From: Dermatemys mawii
Taxonomy: Eukaryota > Chordata > Testudines > Dermatemydidae
Direction of reading: 5' to 3'
Assembly: GCA_007922305.1 (NCBI GenBank)
Contig: ML677373.1
Coordinates: forward strand, 15,727,881 to 15,791,880
Length of the DNA: 64,000 nucleotides
Below are positions 11,247-23,713 of this stretch, one piece after another (position 1 is the stretch's first letter; every line of letters begins with the position of its first letter). The notes beneath the pieces are model-generated. The model had not been told where the DNA came from. It saw only the letters and a list, made by a program, of their open reading frames with translations, and did no database searches. A program made the position numbers and the translations under genes.

Positions 11247-12504
11247 GCTACAAAATGTGTGACTATTGTAGAGATTACATTTTACTTAATAAAGCAGTGC
11301 TTAATATACTCAGTTAATCCTCTAGTCATCTCACTGGTTAGAGATTAAAGTAAATAGACCATACTCAGAGCAAGTCTACTTCAGGAACAGCTAAAGAAAC
11401 TGGAGCATCCACTCTTAATAATCTGAATAAAGTGTAGAATGACACTATGAACTGCCATGTAAAGAATAAATCTGTGCACGTTTGCCGTGATTAGATGTGA
11501 ACTACTTCATTTTTATATTTGGCTACAACACGGGTGTTAATACACCTGTTTGAGCAAAACATATCATCTTATCTTTAATAACCACAAATAAGATGTCCAT
11601 TTTACTCTCATCCATCTCCATTAGGAAAGACTTAATATTTGTTCAGATTAAGTAAATCATTTTATCTTATGTCACACTTAACTTCAATGTATTACAAAAG
11701 CAAATGAAGTTATTCACTGTGTTTCAGAGTATGCTATCTATAAAGTATTGCTTCATAACTAATTGATGGTAGTGGACTCCCGCCAATTCAGGGGAATCCT
11801 TGGGTGGCATAGCTCCTATGCCCTCTCTGTCCCCACTGATACCTGGTGTAGGAGCTGTGGTAAAGCAAAAGGAGGCATGGTCAGAGTATCAAAGTAAGAA
11901 AGTGTGACAACTTGCAGGGAAGGTATCCCATCTATCTCATCACGTCACACCATTCCTATTCATACTCTCATGCATCAGCCACCTATACACTTGATCTTAA
12001 TTTTGTCCACATGTATTGACATTAAATACTAGAACTGTCTGAAAAAAATGGCCCAGAATTGGAAAAAAACCCCATAATTTAACCTTTTTGTCTTGCTTTA
12101 CTAAGTTCCATATAATGTATATTTCTGTCTTGTATAGACTGTGTAGAAATCATATACCCTAGGTTTCAAAAAAGAATACAGTGTAAGATTTTACTATGTT
12201 TTGCTAGAAGTGGAATATTTGGGTGATATTATCCCCAGAGTAGAAGTCTCTCAAGGCCATATGCTCCAGTAAGTCCCTTTTCCGCCCTTAGGCCCTGATC
12301 ATAGAAAACCTTTTTCTTTGCTTAACCTTGTGCACTATGAGTACCCCTGTTAGCTTTAATAGGGTTATGCATATGCTTACATGTTAGCAGAATCAGGACA
12401 TTAATGTTTAAATGATGCATGTGGTTTTGGGTAATTTTTAACTTAGGTGCTTTATGTACTGTCATGTAATGTTGGAAAATCTCTAGCTATCTAAGTGAAG
12501 AACC

Positions 12505-12535
12505 TCTTTTTCTTTTTCTTTTTCTTTTTCCTTTC
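12505..12535. repeat. (TTTTTC)n microsatellite
   Basis: Four to five TTTTTC units in tandem. Confidence 0.85.
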
Positions 12536-12580
12536 ATGTTGCCACATATATTTTTTTGGATGGTTGTGTTTAAATAGTTT

Positions 12581-12628
12581 AGGCCTTTCCCCTTTTTTTT
12601 TTTTTTTCTTTTTCTTTTCTTTTTTTAT
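12581..12628. repeat. Polypyrimidine (T-rich) tract
   Basis: An uninterrupted C/T tract with a long T-run followed by TTTTTC and TTTTC units. Confidence 0.85.
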
Positions 12629-12817
12629 CTCTGTCTGACTGTGAATAACCTTGCCTTGTGGTCAAGAAAGCAAATGATTAATGTGGAGGTATCACATAGA
12701 TCCTTAAGTTCTAAAGTCAATGTAGGAAATGGTGAATCATCTGCACCTGCAGAAAATAAGGCCATAAAGTTCAAGGTTGATCTGTTGTATGCAAAGAAAT
12801 ACTAACAAATACTGTAG

Positions 12818-12844
12818 GCTTCCTTCACTAGCTTCCTTCACTAG
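12818..12844. repeat. 13-bp tandem duplication
   Basis: 'GCTTCCTTCACTA' occurs twice in direct succession. Probably a replication-slippage product. Confidence 0.85.
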
Positions 12845-13202
12845 CAACTATCACAGATTCTGTGGCATTTCAGAAACCACGTGGGATATTTTTTGAACCA
12901 GATAGACCAAATAAAAATGGCTACAAAGAAGTCTAGATGTTCACAAACTGCATCTTGTTGGAAGCTCTACTAGTTACAAAGCTAATAGAAATGTGAATCG
13001 TGGTAGCTGACAGGGTACACTTTATATAAGGAAGTCAACACTGTGGGACACATTAACTTTTCCCTCTTCTGCTGCACTTAGTATAGATCCTGCACGCTAA
13101 AGTTTAAGAAAACTTTATATTGTAATAAATCATAGGCCATCTAAGAACTCATATTTGGGAACATCGCAGCTGCTCTGAACTTCCCACTCGCACAGTAGAT
13201 AT

Positions 13203-13696
13203 GTAACAGGGTAGCCTTCCCCTTTAAGAGCCAGACGACTTGGGACCACCCAGCGGTGGTTGATTATCAGACCCAACCGGGAAGGGGTCAGGTGTTCCGG
13301 TCTGAGGGGGTTCAGTGGGAGAGAGGATGGCTCCTGTGACTAGCCCAGGAGCAAAGAGAGAGACAGGTGGAAGGCAGGGTGCAAAGTGAAAGGCCTCTGA
13401 GTGCTGGCAACCTACATTGATTATGAGTTTTGTGTTCCTTGAGGAGTTTTATTTGAATTAATAAAATGGTGCCCTGGACAAAAGGTCTGAAAGATTCTTA
13501 GAATGGTGGTGTGTCCTTCATGGGCTGGGGAGACAGGCCTGCACCTCACATGCGGTGTAGACTCTGGGCAGGTGACTGGACCCTGAATGAAGGGAAACTG
13601 AGGCTAGTGGCTAGGCTAAAGCCAGACCTGGTAGGTAGCACTGGGATAGGATTCAGCTAGGTACTCCTGCTCCAGAATCACAGACTACCCCGTTAC
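13203..13696 (+). mobile_element. Unidentified element with terminal inverted repeats (LTR-like)
   Basis: The left end 'GTAACAGGGTAGCCTT' is the near-complement of the right end 'AGACTACCCCGTTAC'. With one more base, the left end reads TGTAACAGGG, which also fits an LTR start. An AATAAA signal lies at 13460-13465. The interior is purine-rich and non-coding. No convincing target duplication was found. A solo LTR is my first guess and a non-autonomous DNA transposon the alternative. Confidence 0.5.
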
Positions 13697-14271
13697 TTGA
13701 GCTTCCACATGTATACAGCAGAACCCTTCATACTCCATTCTGTAGAGGGCAGTGACACATGTACACAGTATTTTCAGATGGCCTTGAACTAAAAGATTAT
13801 ATCTAATGTGCATGCACATTTTTGGGAAGGAATTCAGTGTTTTGGTTTGTTTGTTTTTTCTGGGGACTTGGCTCACACCTGGAGGACGTTTGTCTAGATC
13901 AATTTCTGATGTGTCCCCAGTAGTTCAAATCTTGTGAGTCCACCTGGTTTAGTGTGATTTATTCCAACTAAGCTAAAATTTCATTTGTTTGTTTGGATTG
14001 AGAAACTTCAGCAATGCATAAAACAAACCTGCCCTGTGATTCTGCCTTGAACCTCAAAGTTGACCTGTATTTTTATCCTTCGGGGGAAAAAATTGCTTAG
14101 TGACAGTGTATGCAAATCTTCCAAAAGCAGGCTGTAGTCTGTAGCAAATAGCTTCTCTGAATAAGGGCCTTCTACACTGCAGAGCCTTGAAATGGTTTGC
14201 TGACTTCACTTATTCATCTCTAAAATGTTGGCAGTCATGGACAGTGAAGACAGGCTATTGTCATCTCCCAA

Positions 14272-14385
14272 CAGAGTGACCGAATGTCCCAATTTTATAG
14301 GGACAGTCCCAATATTCAGGACTTTTTCTTATATAGGTGCCCATCTCCTGTCCCGACTTCTTACACTTGCAGTCTGGTCACCCTA
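14272..14385 (-). mobile_element. Short hAT MITE ('TAGGGTGACCAGA' ends), copy 1
   Basis: Begins 'CAGAGTGACCGAATGTCCC' and ends 'CAGTCTGGTCACCCTA', imperfect inverted termini. Flanked by 8-bp duplications TCTCCCAA (14264-14271) and TCTCCCAG (14386-14393), one mismatch. The interior has 'TTTATAGGGACAGTCCC' and 'CTTATATAGG'. It is the same family as 27474-27595, in the opposite orientation. The 8-bp duplication argues for mobilisation by a hAT transposase. Confidence 0.85.
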
Positions 14386-14393
14386 TCTCCCAG

Positions 14394-15437
14394 CATCATG
14401 TGCAGAATGGGGTCCTTCCACCTAAATTGTTTTCACAACATGAAGAGAACTTCAAGGGCTACCTGTCTCAACTCAACAGTATCTGAAAGTGAAGGTTTAT
14501 TACAGTATTGTGCTTAATGCAATGAGCTTCTCATTGATGGCAGGACAAAGGCAAAAAGTTAACCTTGGCCATCAGAACCAGTGGAGTTGACACACTCAGT
14601 GTCATGCTCTGTTTTGGTCATTTACTCTCTAAGTAACAGAACCCATGAACTTTTTCAGAGGAAGCTGATGTGCTGGAACTGAATTTATCTTCGTCAAAAC
14701 TGATTTTGGGCTGACAGTCCGAAACTGGGAAAAGACATTGCACATCTCTTCTACAATTATTAGGATTCTGCTGTGGTTTAAAGTCATTTTAGAGTAACAG
14801 ACTATATTTCTCAGTTACAGAACTGGGGCTTTACACATCCAGAAACAAATGAAACCATTCAAATTCTCTTTCCAGAACTTTAGAAGAGGAGAATTATTTT
14901 CCACCTCACCTGTTTTATATTGGCTACATGTACAGTACCAACACATCGAAGCCTCAGATTAATTCACTTGTCCTCAAGAGGAGCATAAAAGTCTCTATAT
15001 TGAGAGATTGAATTTGAAGTGCACTCCAATCAGAAAATACTTTGACTTTATCTTTTATGCATAAGTATAACACCGATGTACATTCAGCAAAAATATTGCT
15101 GTTTCGATTACATCTAAAGAGCATAAAACATATGAAGTAGTTGCAGGACTGACATTTATTTTCAGTTGTTTTCTGGGTCAACACATGCATGTTATCATGG
15201 GTTACTGCAAATTAATGCCATTTGTGATGGTGGTGCTTTTCAGTGAAAATAATTTTTATCTAATACATTAGATATATCCTATCTCATATCTGCTTGAAAT
15301 AGCTTGGAGCATTATTTTGAGGGGCAAATGTAAAATTACTAGTTTGAAAGCTAAAATGACCATTTCCCTTCTTAAGACTTTAAAATACAGTATTATTCAT
15401 GCATAGTATACTTTGGACATATGGATATCCCTGTACT
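14394..15437. other. Unassigned stretch, no gene seen
   Basis: Short frames only (78 codons at 14954-15190, minus strand). No repeat was recognised. Confidence 0.55.
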
Positions 15438-15525
15438 TGTGGGGAAACTGAGGCAGAGAGACAGTAAGAGGCTTTCCAAGGTCACCAGTTGAACCAGCCT
15501 ATATCTAGCTTCCAGCTTCATGCAA
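15438..15525 (-). mobile_element. MIR-like SINE fragment, antisense
   Basis: 'GGGGAAACTGAGGCAGAGAG' followed by 'CCAAGGTCACCAG' is the reverse complement of the MIR core and tail ('CCTCAGTTTCCCC', 'GACCTTGG'). Confidence 0.65.
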
Positions 15526-16209
15526 ACCTGGAGAGATGACATCCTTACAGATGGTCCTGCCTATATGCCCCAGCTTAATTCTTGTAGGATTTAGAGGGAG
15601 ATTCAATTTCCAATACCATTTAAGGAAAAAATATGAAATGAAAGTGGATAATAATGAATTTCTGTAACATGTCAACTTACTAATGGATCATCTCCATTAA
15701 ACCCACCGGAGATAATTTAAATACTAAAATGCATGGCATTTTGTCATTAAATTATAAGAGACATAAGAAGTTAGGGTCTGTAATTCAGGATGAATATATC
15801 CCTAAAAGTGTTAATGAGACATGAATATATGAGCCTGAGGATATTTTGTATATGTATATTGAAGCAATCATTCTTGATATGTTGTAGAATATGAATCATG
15901 TGATTTCTGACATTCAGGAATAGTCCAGGCTCTTTGTCAAATATTCCCCACTGTCACTTTTCATTGAAAGACCCATTTCATCAAGGAGCTGACTTTGATA
16001 AGAAAAAGTCTATCCGGTATCAAAGCAACACTCAAACTTCCTTGGAAACATTATTTTTAAATCTAAGCTTTTAAAATGTACAGCTCCCTGACCCTTATTT
16101 ACCCTTTCCTCAACTAGTGTCTCTATGTATACTTTTCTTCTTTGATTGAAAGGTCTGTAATGAATCAGAAATGGATATGAACCAGGAAAATTACAACAGG
16201 GAGAGTAGG

Positions 16210-16560
16210 TCAAAAGCTGGGTTAGCGAATGCAGCTGTATTTTTAATTAGCCTTTCCAAAGCAATAACTCTGGAGTGCTGCTGATCCACTTGATGAAAGC
16301 ATATGTTATACATCACAGATGATTTGTGGTATAAATTCAAGGAAATTGTTAACAATACCATTGTAATGCTTGAGTCAGTCTAACAAAGATAAAGACAGTT
16401 GCTTTTTAAATCTGCAGCTCTCTGTTTAAATTTCCCTGGTGAAATGAAAAAAAAAAAATCTGTATAATGCAGGGGTTTGGGTCCTAATAGGAAGTGATTG
16501 GAGCCATTAATTTTCTTTCACTATTAATAGTTGAAAACACCACACGATTAATTCTCAGAG
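16210..16560. other. Candidate conserved non-coding element
   Basis: Low-repeat sequence with several homeobox-type motifs: TTTAATTAGCC (about 16240), CATTAATTTTC (about 16505) and GATTAATTC (about 16546). It also has GCAGCTG and AACAAAG motifs. It has no open frame and matches no repeat family here. This style is typical of developmental enhancers, but conservation cannot be tested from one sequence. Confidence 0.3.
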
Positions 16561-17033
16561 AGACTCACTCCTGCACGGAGGAGTGGCACAAGCCTATGGA
16601 TTACCTAAAACTGACTTAAAATCTATTGTGAGGCCTGGCATGAGATTGAAGGAAAGCATAGGCCTTGTGCTGACTTTCTCTCCACGGGAATGAGTTTCAT
16701 CCATAAAGGTGTTTCTAATCCACCACACGGTGACACCCATATACTCAGGTATGGTCATCTACCCCCCACTGAAACCATTGGGAGACCAGAACCTGAATAT
16801 CTTTCAAGATCTGGGCCTAACTGACTTGCATTGGGGTACCCTTTGCATCCCTTTACTCCAGGGGCACCGTGTCCTGATGTTCAGTCGTTTCTCAGGTATG
16901 GGAATGGATGTGTCCTGTGCTGTGGATGGTAATAGCATATCATCCCTTTCATGCAAGGATCATTCTTTACCTTTACAAAAATTAAATACTGATGCTTCAG
17001 AACACCTCTGACAGGTAGATCTAGTAATATCTG

Positions 17034-17110
17034 TTTTACACATGGGGAGACCAAGGCATATAGAGCTTATTTATTTGCCTATGCTTGTGCAGCACAGGGG
17101 CCTCTGATCC
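17034..17110 (-). mobile_element. Degenerate MIR-like SINE fragment, antisense
   Basis: 'TTTTACACATGGGGAGACCAAGGC' resembles the antisense MIR tail ('TTTACAGATGGGGAAACTGAGGC'). It is short and diverged. Confidence 0.4.
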
Positions 17111-17579
17111 ACTTAGTGTTTCCAATGGTTGTGCCAAGGGGTGACTGGCAGATCTGTTATACATGAATGGCTGCATATCTCCTGTGCACTATATAGCTGG
17201 CCTCCAAACTGGCATATGCAGGGCTAATGCAGAAGGTGATCTTGGAGGCAGGCTGCAGCTAGGATACGAGATGTCTAGAATGGTTATGTGTATACCTATG
17301 TATATGAATCTAGTAGCCCCAGTGATCCATGCAATGCTTGTAGGCCTTAATAGTTGTGGAGGGGCTATGTGACAGCCCTGGGTTTAGAGCAGTAATGAAT
17401 TTCATTTCCACTTGGCCACACTCAACCTGTATAGTACCCAAATACCCACCAGTACGTTGATGGACTTGATTTCACTATAGTGGGTTAGGGATATAACCAT
17501 GGTACTCACGTCTGTTGCCCAGTTTTAGACTTTACACTGTCTTTGTTCTAAATATATGATGACACACTACCATAAATGT

Positions 17580-17785
17580 GGCAGTGTGGACTAGTGCTTA
17601 GAGTATTAGACTGGGATTCAGGACACATTGATTCTATTCCTGGCTCTGCCACTGGTCATAGGTGATCTTGGGCAAGTCACTTCACCACTCTGTGCCTCCG
17701 TTTCCCCATCTATAAAGTGGGCTAATGATACTAACCTTTGTAATGTTTTTTAAAGTGGTTCTCAAATGTTAAACTGATAAGTTTT
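17580..17785 (+). mobile_element. MIR-like tRNA-derived SINE
   Basis: Near-complete copy. The head is 'GTGGACTAGTGCTTAGAG' with 'GACTGGGATTCAGGAC'. The core is 'GGCTCTGCCACTGG' and 'GATCTTGGGCAAGTCACTTC'. The tail is 'GTGCCTCCGTTTCCCCATCT' with 'GATACTAACCTTTGTAATG'. The core is shared with MIR/CORE-type SINEs of amniotes, which carry an RNA polymerase III promoter in the tRNA-like head. Confidence 0.8.
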
Positions 17786-18589
17786 CTATGACTGCCTTCA
17801 ATTTACGTAAGTTAAATTAGGCAGAGTATTCACTATTCTTGTAGATTTATACTAAATTCTGATTACTAGAAACATCAGAGTAATTTGCATGCATGACCTC
17901 ACTAACAGACCATAGAGTCTACTGTTGTTGTTTGCTAAGAAGCAAAAAAAGCCATCCTGCCAAATTGTTGGAAACCTCACTCAATGGGAAGAGATCGATA
18001 TATGATTTATATGATATAAACCAAATCTTATATGATTTAACAAGTTTTCAAAAAAGTTCATACTTTTTATATTACCTAGAAGGCCATATTGTGCCATTTT
18101 CTTGTTTCTTCAAGAAGCTGTTCTGCTCATCATCATGAATTATAATTTATATCATTTAAAATAGAGCCAGCTGAAATGTTTCTAATACTTTCGCATTGAA
18201 ACAGCAGTGATATTAAAACACAATCCAACGACAAAACTCAAAAATTTATTGCCAAAACTATTATTTTGAAACTTGTCATTGTTTGGACAAACTCCCAAAA
18301 CAACTTTTTTCATGTTTCCCTCCTCCTCCCCCACTTCTTGTTCTTTTTTTCCCCATTTTTCAGTGGAGGAAAATTGGAGGGTGGGGAATAAAAAAATCAT
18401 TTATTTTTCATGCGTGTTTTGAAAGTTTTTCTTCCATAATTCAAAGCTTCATTCATACCAAACATGGAATGAAATTGTACAACCAAATGGGCCCTGTTTG
18501 GGGAATTAAATGAGACTGAAGCAGTGAGCTGATTTTCTTCATTGGAGTGTGTGATAATCAGAGTCTCCCATTTAAGAGGGAACAGCACA

Positions 18590-18930
18590 CCTGTGGCTGG
18601 TCAGTTGACCCTGTTTAGGTTTAAGAGGGGGCACCTGGGCCTATAGCCTGAGGGGGAGTTAGTGTGTTTAGGTGAGGGAAGCTCCCTAGGAGGGGAGATA
18701 GGGGTAGCTTGCTGGGGAAAGAGGAGTTTTTTGAGTGTTACCGGTTAGTGAACAGAATGCAGAAGATTCCAGCAGGAAGCCCTGAAGCAGGGAGGACTGA
18801 GAGGTAAAAAGGAAAATTCCCAGGGTGGACTGAGGAACTGGCTTGAATAATTTTGCCTCTGTTGGTAAAACAAAGCTGTCTGAGGAGCGTCTTGGGGTGT
18901 GGCTGTGGGATGCTTGTGAGCTGTGGAGAA
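18590..18930 (+). mobile_element. Candidate LTR-like block
   Basis: A GC-richer block that starts 'CACCTGTGGCTGG' and contains purine-rich stretches ('GGGGAAAGAGGAG', 'GGAGGACTGAGAGG'), similar in style to reptile LTRs. No clear TG/CA ends or duplication were seen, so the call is weak. Confidence 0.3.
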
Positions 18931-19170
18931 GGCTGGTTTATTAGAGAACTTGATTAGGTGATATTGATGTGGGGGATGCCTAGCACCAATTTCTGTACAT
19001 GGGTATCCTATCCAAAGCGAAGGTACTATACAACATGGGACTGCTCTTTATGCTGCACACAGCATAATTGTGTGATTTATCACTTATTTTCCTACAACTG
19101 CCTGCTTAGCCTAGTCACTGCAGCTATACTCCCTGCAAAAGAAGAAAACTGAACAAATTCTTCTGATGTC
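18931..19170. other. Unassigned stretch
   Basis: Nothing recognised. The short frame at 18958-19152 resembles no protein. Confidence 0.5.
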
Positions 19171-19294
19171 TCCTTACACTTTTATAAGTCTTGACAGAAT
19201 AACTATTTATCAGCAAATGAATTCCTAAAGGAACAGAAGTACACTGAATTTTTCTGCATTTTATCTTTAAACTATAGCAGAATCATCAGTAAGG
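19171..19294 (+). repeat. Unrecognised ~120-bp repeat, copy 2
   Basis: Same orientation as copy 1 at 9167-9286. Both contain 'TTGACAGAATAAC', 'GCAAATGAATTCCTAAAGG', 'TGAATTTTTC' and 'GCATTTTAT', and both end 'AGTAAGG'. Small indels separate them. Confidence 0.65.
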
Positions 19295-20172
19295 ATAGCA
19301 TTGGAAAGCAGGGAGTGGCCTTATTGAATTGAGAGCTAAAGTTCCTCTGCAATATGTTCAGGGTTTTTTAATAATTCATAAGTTTTTTTAAAAAAAGTCA
19401 ATCTACTTATTTTTCCCAGAGAAGCTGAAGTGTTGATACACTTGTGGGCTTATTGGAGATGCTCTAACATACCTCCTGGAGGAATGGGTGGTTTTGAAAT
19501 GTTGGAAACATGGCAATCCAAAGAAGTTGGTAGTATATTAATTATTTATTGATGGGTAGAAATTGTATGACCTGTTGTAAGACCGGCATTTGTAGGGATA
19601 CAATTCAAAGGCTCCTTTTCTCCTTTGTAAAGTTGGAGTTATACCATATGCGTTTTACTATTTTGTTTGAAGTTTTGCAAGCATTACTCACTACAGCAAT
19701 TCTCTTTCCGTCAGCTGTGTTGGTGGACAAGACATTTATTCATAGGAAAACAGACATGACTCAATTGTTCCCTTGTATGTGTGTGTTCCCATAGTTGCAC
19801 CTATATATTTTCAGTCCTACTTCTCGCATCTAGGTCCCCAAACTGGCCAGTCCAATTCCACAGTTGGGTGGTGTATTATGCAAATATTTATCTAATACAT
19901 CTAATTACCTATTGCATTGTTTAAATATGGTAATAGAGTGTTGAATTTAGAATTTTAAAAAGGTGTCTTCCTATCTGTTTGCAATCCACAAGAATCTGCC
20001 AGTTTTTCAGAACCCACCAGATACAACAGCATAATATTGTGGGAGAGCTCATATAGGATATAGTCAGAATTTGGAACCTCCTACAAACACCAGGTTGATG
20101 ACTTAAGCAAAAATTTTAGATGTAACTCTGTTTCTTTACCCGGCGATGAATGATTATAAAGTGAAATTGTCA
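19295..20172. other. Unassigned stretch, no gene seen
   Basis: An 81-codon frame at 19549-19794 shows no domain. No repeat was recognised. Confidence 0.55.
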
Positions 20173-20180
20173 CCCTAGAG

Positions 20181-20880
20181 TAGTGGTTCCCAAACTGGAG
20201 TTCGCAAAATGTTACAACAGGTTCTCAGTAGAAAAATTCCCTATTGGCAGACAGAGTTGTCCCCAGAGACCCCAGGCAGAACTGGGCCAGCAGCCCAGAG
20301 CCCCTGGACTTCCAAGAGGTAAGCAGATCAAAGCAAGCATATCACACTGAGGAGATTTAAACTTCAAGACTCCTTAATAAGAAATGGAAAGGGAAATGGA
20401 TATTTTTTCCTGTTTTTAAAATTATATAGGCACCTAGTATTGTTTGTAAAATTACTGTGAAGAACAAGTTTAAGCTTTGTCATAATGTGCATTGTTTTCC
20501 TGGATTGCTCAAGACCTGAATGCTTGTGTAGGAGGAACTCTTTGAGTTGGCGTCTTAAATACCTTCATGCTGTTTCACATCTCATATTCTTTGATGAAAC
20601 AAAGGAGACTTGTCTTATAACAGGCTTATTCAAAGTGATACAAGCTTGGAAGAGTGTTGCCATTTCATATTGTAATAAAAATACTGTAATGATAATTAAT
20701 AATGAATAATGTGTAATCATGTCAGAAAAACAAATTTTATATTTCCAAGATCACTGCTTCTATAATGTATCTCAGGTAAAGGAGAAAATCCCTGGAAATA
20801 TTCATTTTTAGGAGGGGGCTCATGAGACTTGACATTTTAGTGAAAGGGGTTCACAGGCTGTTAAAGTTTGGGAACCACTG
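20181..20880. mobile_element. Non-autonomous hAT element, 700 bp
   Basis: Ends 'TAGTGGTTCCCAAACTG' and 'AAGTTTGGGAACCACTG' are inverted repeats of the hAT CAGTGGTTC type. Flanks CCCTAGAG (20173-20180) and ACCTAGAA (20881-20888) agree at six of eight positions, consistent with an old 8-bp duplication. A 74-codon interior frame (20485-20709) shows no transposase motif I recognise, so it is probably a deletion derivative. Confidence 0.8.
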
Positions 20881-20888
20881 ACCTAGAA

Positions 20889-23540
20889 TTTCTATCTCCC
20901 CCTGCCACAGTGATTTAAAAATGTATCTGTTATGTTAAAATTAAAGAAGTGTAGTTACATAAAAGAAAAGTTACAAATTCTCTTAGTACCATTTTTTCAG
21001 ACCCCAAATGTATTTCATCACATACTATAGAATTGGAAGTAAATATTCTATTTAGGCCTTTGCTACTGACATACTTTCATATTCTAAGAAATGAGATACA
21101 AACCAGTTTTCTAAAGACAAGGAATGAATTTTCATTTACCTTGTTTCTGTGATGTTGAGTGGGAAAACAAAAAGCAATTGTATGTTTTCCACTCTGTCAG
21201 AGATCACTTCAAATATCTTATTTCACTGTCTTTAAAAGAAAAGTAAATAATGTTGTTTAATGATCACTATATTTAAACTCTCCCAATACCCTAGGGAGAC
21301 TGTTTATCTTGACTGAGTAAGGTTTGTTTCCTAAATCATTTTGTTCTATAATATCTTAATTTATGGCTTGCCTTAGCATTATTCCTGGAGACCTTTCAGA
21401 CCCTCCTAGATCTAACTGCCGGGTGATGTGGCTGCCACAAGGAGCCCAGGTATTGTACTACTGCCGCTGACCAATTATTTACTCTTGAAAGTCCCATGTT
21501 GTGCAGTGCAAGCAAAGGACTCCTCTTTGCAGGCTGCCTGGTCTATAATTTTTGTTTTTAGAGTTCTGTGCATGTATGGCCAAATTACAGCCTGGGGTGT
21601 TAGAAAATCAAACAGCGCTGCACTGTTTATCTCCAGAGCATAGGTATAAAGCTCCAGCCATGGTGTTTTCAAACTCTGTCATCAGTTCCAAAGATAACAG
21701 CCTTATCCCTAGAGGGGTCCCACAGTCTAGTTTTTGCATGGGACATAATCACTGTCAGTGAATACCTCTGATCAAGCAGGGCACTGGAGGCTTGAAAAGA
21801 GGCATTTCCCCATAGCAATCTAAATAAATAAATATTGCATTGTGACTATGGTGTGTGCACTAAAAGCTTTGCAAACGGCTTGCCAATCAATCTAGTCCTC
21901 TGGGGACCTAGCCTTTGTCAATCTTAGTGGTCTGAGGCAATAAATGTGCTGAAGATGAAGTGACAGACCCTGCAGATGAGATTGAATGAGATGCTGGATG
22001 TCATCAGCTAAAACACTACGGTAGCAAAAAAGCATCTTTCGGGCTCTTGAAAGTGATGACAGTTAACACATTTTCGGCTACCAGAGATTCAGGATAAATC
22101 AAGTTTAGGGTTTCAAAGTTCATTTTCACATCCTGCACAGTAGATATATTTGGCGGGGGGAAGCATCATAAGTATGTGTGCATTCAGCTGCCCGTGATGC
22201 CTTGCATATTTGTATGCCCAAGGGATGTTAATCAAAGTTCAGATGTTCTAAGATAGTACTACTTCAAAAGCAATGTCAAAGAAAAGTGAAGGATGGGGGT
22301 AGGGGGAGACTTGTCGCAGGTTGTGATGCTGTTGAATTTGAAAGATTCTGAAGATTTGAGGCTAGATTCTCAGTTGGTACAAATCAACATGGCCCCATTG
22401 GCTTCAAGGGAGCTATGCCTATTTTCACCAGTTCTGCACAGGGACTTTGAGAACTTCTCTATTTTTTTCCCCGATTGCCTTTTGTGTCCTACAGTTTAAG
22501 CACCATGGTCAAACCATCCCCTTTGTCCAATACATAGTTAGAAACAACTTTACTTAATAACAAGATCACTAAGGCTGCATTACACTTCTGTGAAGCCAAC
22601 TAGACCAAGGCCAGCACAAATATAACCACATTGTCCAAACTTAGGCATCAGATGTGATCATTGTAACAGTTCTCAATATGCTCAAGGAACTGTCTTCCTC
22701 AGAGGAGATGGTCCTGTTTCCTTTCCGCACCTGTATCTTCCAGGACAGTGAAGTGCTACCTTCAGAGAAGATGAAGGAAATGGACATACTTGCCACTCTG
22801 CTGTTGCTAGAGATGGAGCACCCCCAGGAACTCTAGCAATCATAGTGCATTTGCACATCGCCATCCTTGCCTACCATTGGCTGTGGTGAGATGCCCTAAA
22901 TATAAATAGACCACTGTGAAAATTTCAGGGTGGGTTCCACAGGTTCAGTTAACATCACAAACATCAGCCTCATTTTGGGGAATGTTCTGAAATGCAGACT
23001 TTCTATAAAGGTTTTACAGTGATCTACAGCATACTGTGTCTAAGAATACTTTACATGACTAGCATGAATGAAGTATACCCGTGCAAAGGTGAAATGCCTT
23101 GCCTGGCTTGTGGCTGCCTCTCATGCTGCACTCATTTACATCAGCTTTCTATTGAAATATGCAGCCCTATTTATATTTAATGACTTTCTTGTTTTTCATG
23201 TTTATTTTACTAAAGAAATCTACTCCATTTTTGCAGCATGGAACTCAGTTTCTCTGGCAGTGAGGCCGGGGGATTGACATCAGTTTGCCTCAGTAGAACC
23301 TCCTGTCTTATTCTCTGTGAGGTACCAAATATAGATTTTAGACATTTATTTGGTAGCTTTCGTAATGCTCTCTGCATCTGCCTGACATATCCATGTTATT
23401 TCTTGAATGTACTGATGTACCCACAGTCTGAATTAGCGCTTAATATGTTATCCATGGGAAGTCTGACTTGTGAAAGCACAGTGTTACAGGGTAGATCATC
23501 TGTTCCCAGATGCAATTTCTCTTTCTATTTGAGAGGCTAA
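20889..23540. other. Unassigned stretch, no gene seen
   Basis: Several frames of 60-100 codons (for example 23238-23540) have no recognisable domain and no splice-coherent neighbours. About 21800-22100 looks like conserved non-coding sequence and is listed separately. Confidence 0.5.
21800..22100. other. Candidate conserved non-coding element
   Basis: Unique-looking sequence without repeat signatures, of mixed composition. It contains TTTGTCAATC, AATAAATATTGCAT and GATGACAGTTAAC motifs. The call rests only on style and lack of repeat identity. Confidence 0.22.
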
Positions 23541-23713
23541 GGGCTTGCCTACACTCTCACTTTTCTCAGTATAATTTGTTGCTCAGGGGTGTGAAAAGAC
23601 GTCCCCCTTGAACAACGTAAGTTACACCGACGGAAGCACTGATATGGACAGCACTACGTTGATGGAAGAGCTCTCTACCATTGGCATACACTGGCTTGGT
23701 GGATGGGGCTACT
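23541..23713 (+). mobile_element. MITE fragment, 'GGGCTTGCCTACACT' end
   Basis: Starts 'GGGCTTGCCTACACTCTCAC' and contains 'GCTCAGGGGTGTGAAAAGAC', 'CGTAAGTTACACCGACGGAAG' and 'GGAAGAGCTCTCTACC'. This matches a palindromic DNA element common in turtles, whose full form ends in the inverted 'AGTGTAGACAAGCCC'. Only the left part is present. It stops where antisense CR1 sequence begins. Confidence 0.65.

Larger units (their letters stand above)
11247..13202. other. Unassigned AT-rich stretch
   Basis: No gene and no recognised transposon. It contains the pyrimidine tracts at 12505-12535 and 12581-12628 and a 13-bp tandem duplication at 12818. Confidence 0.6.
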
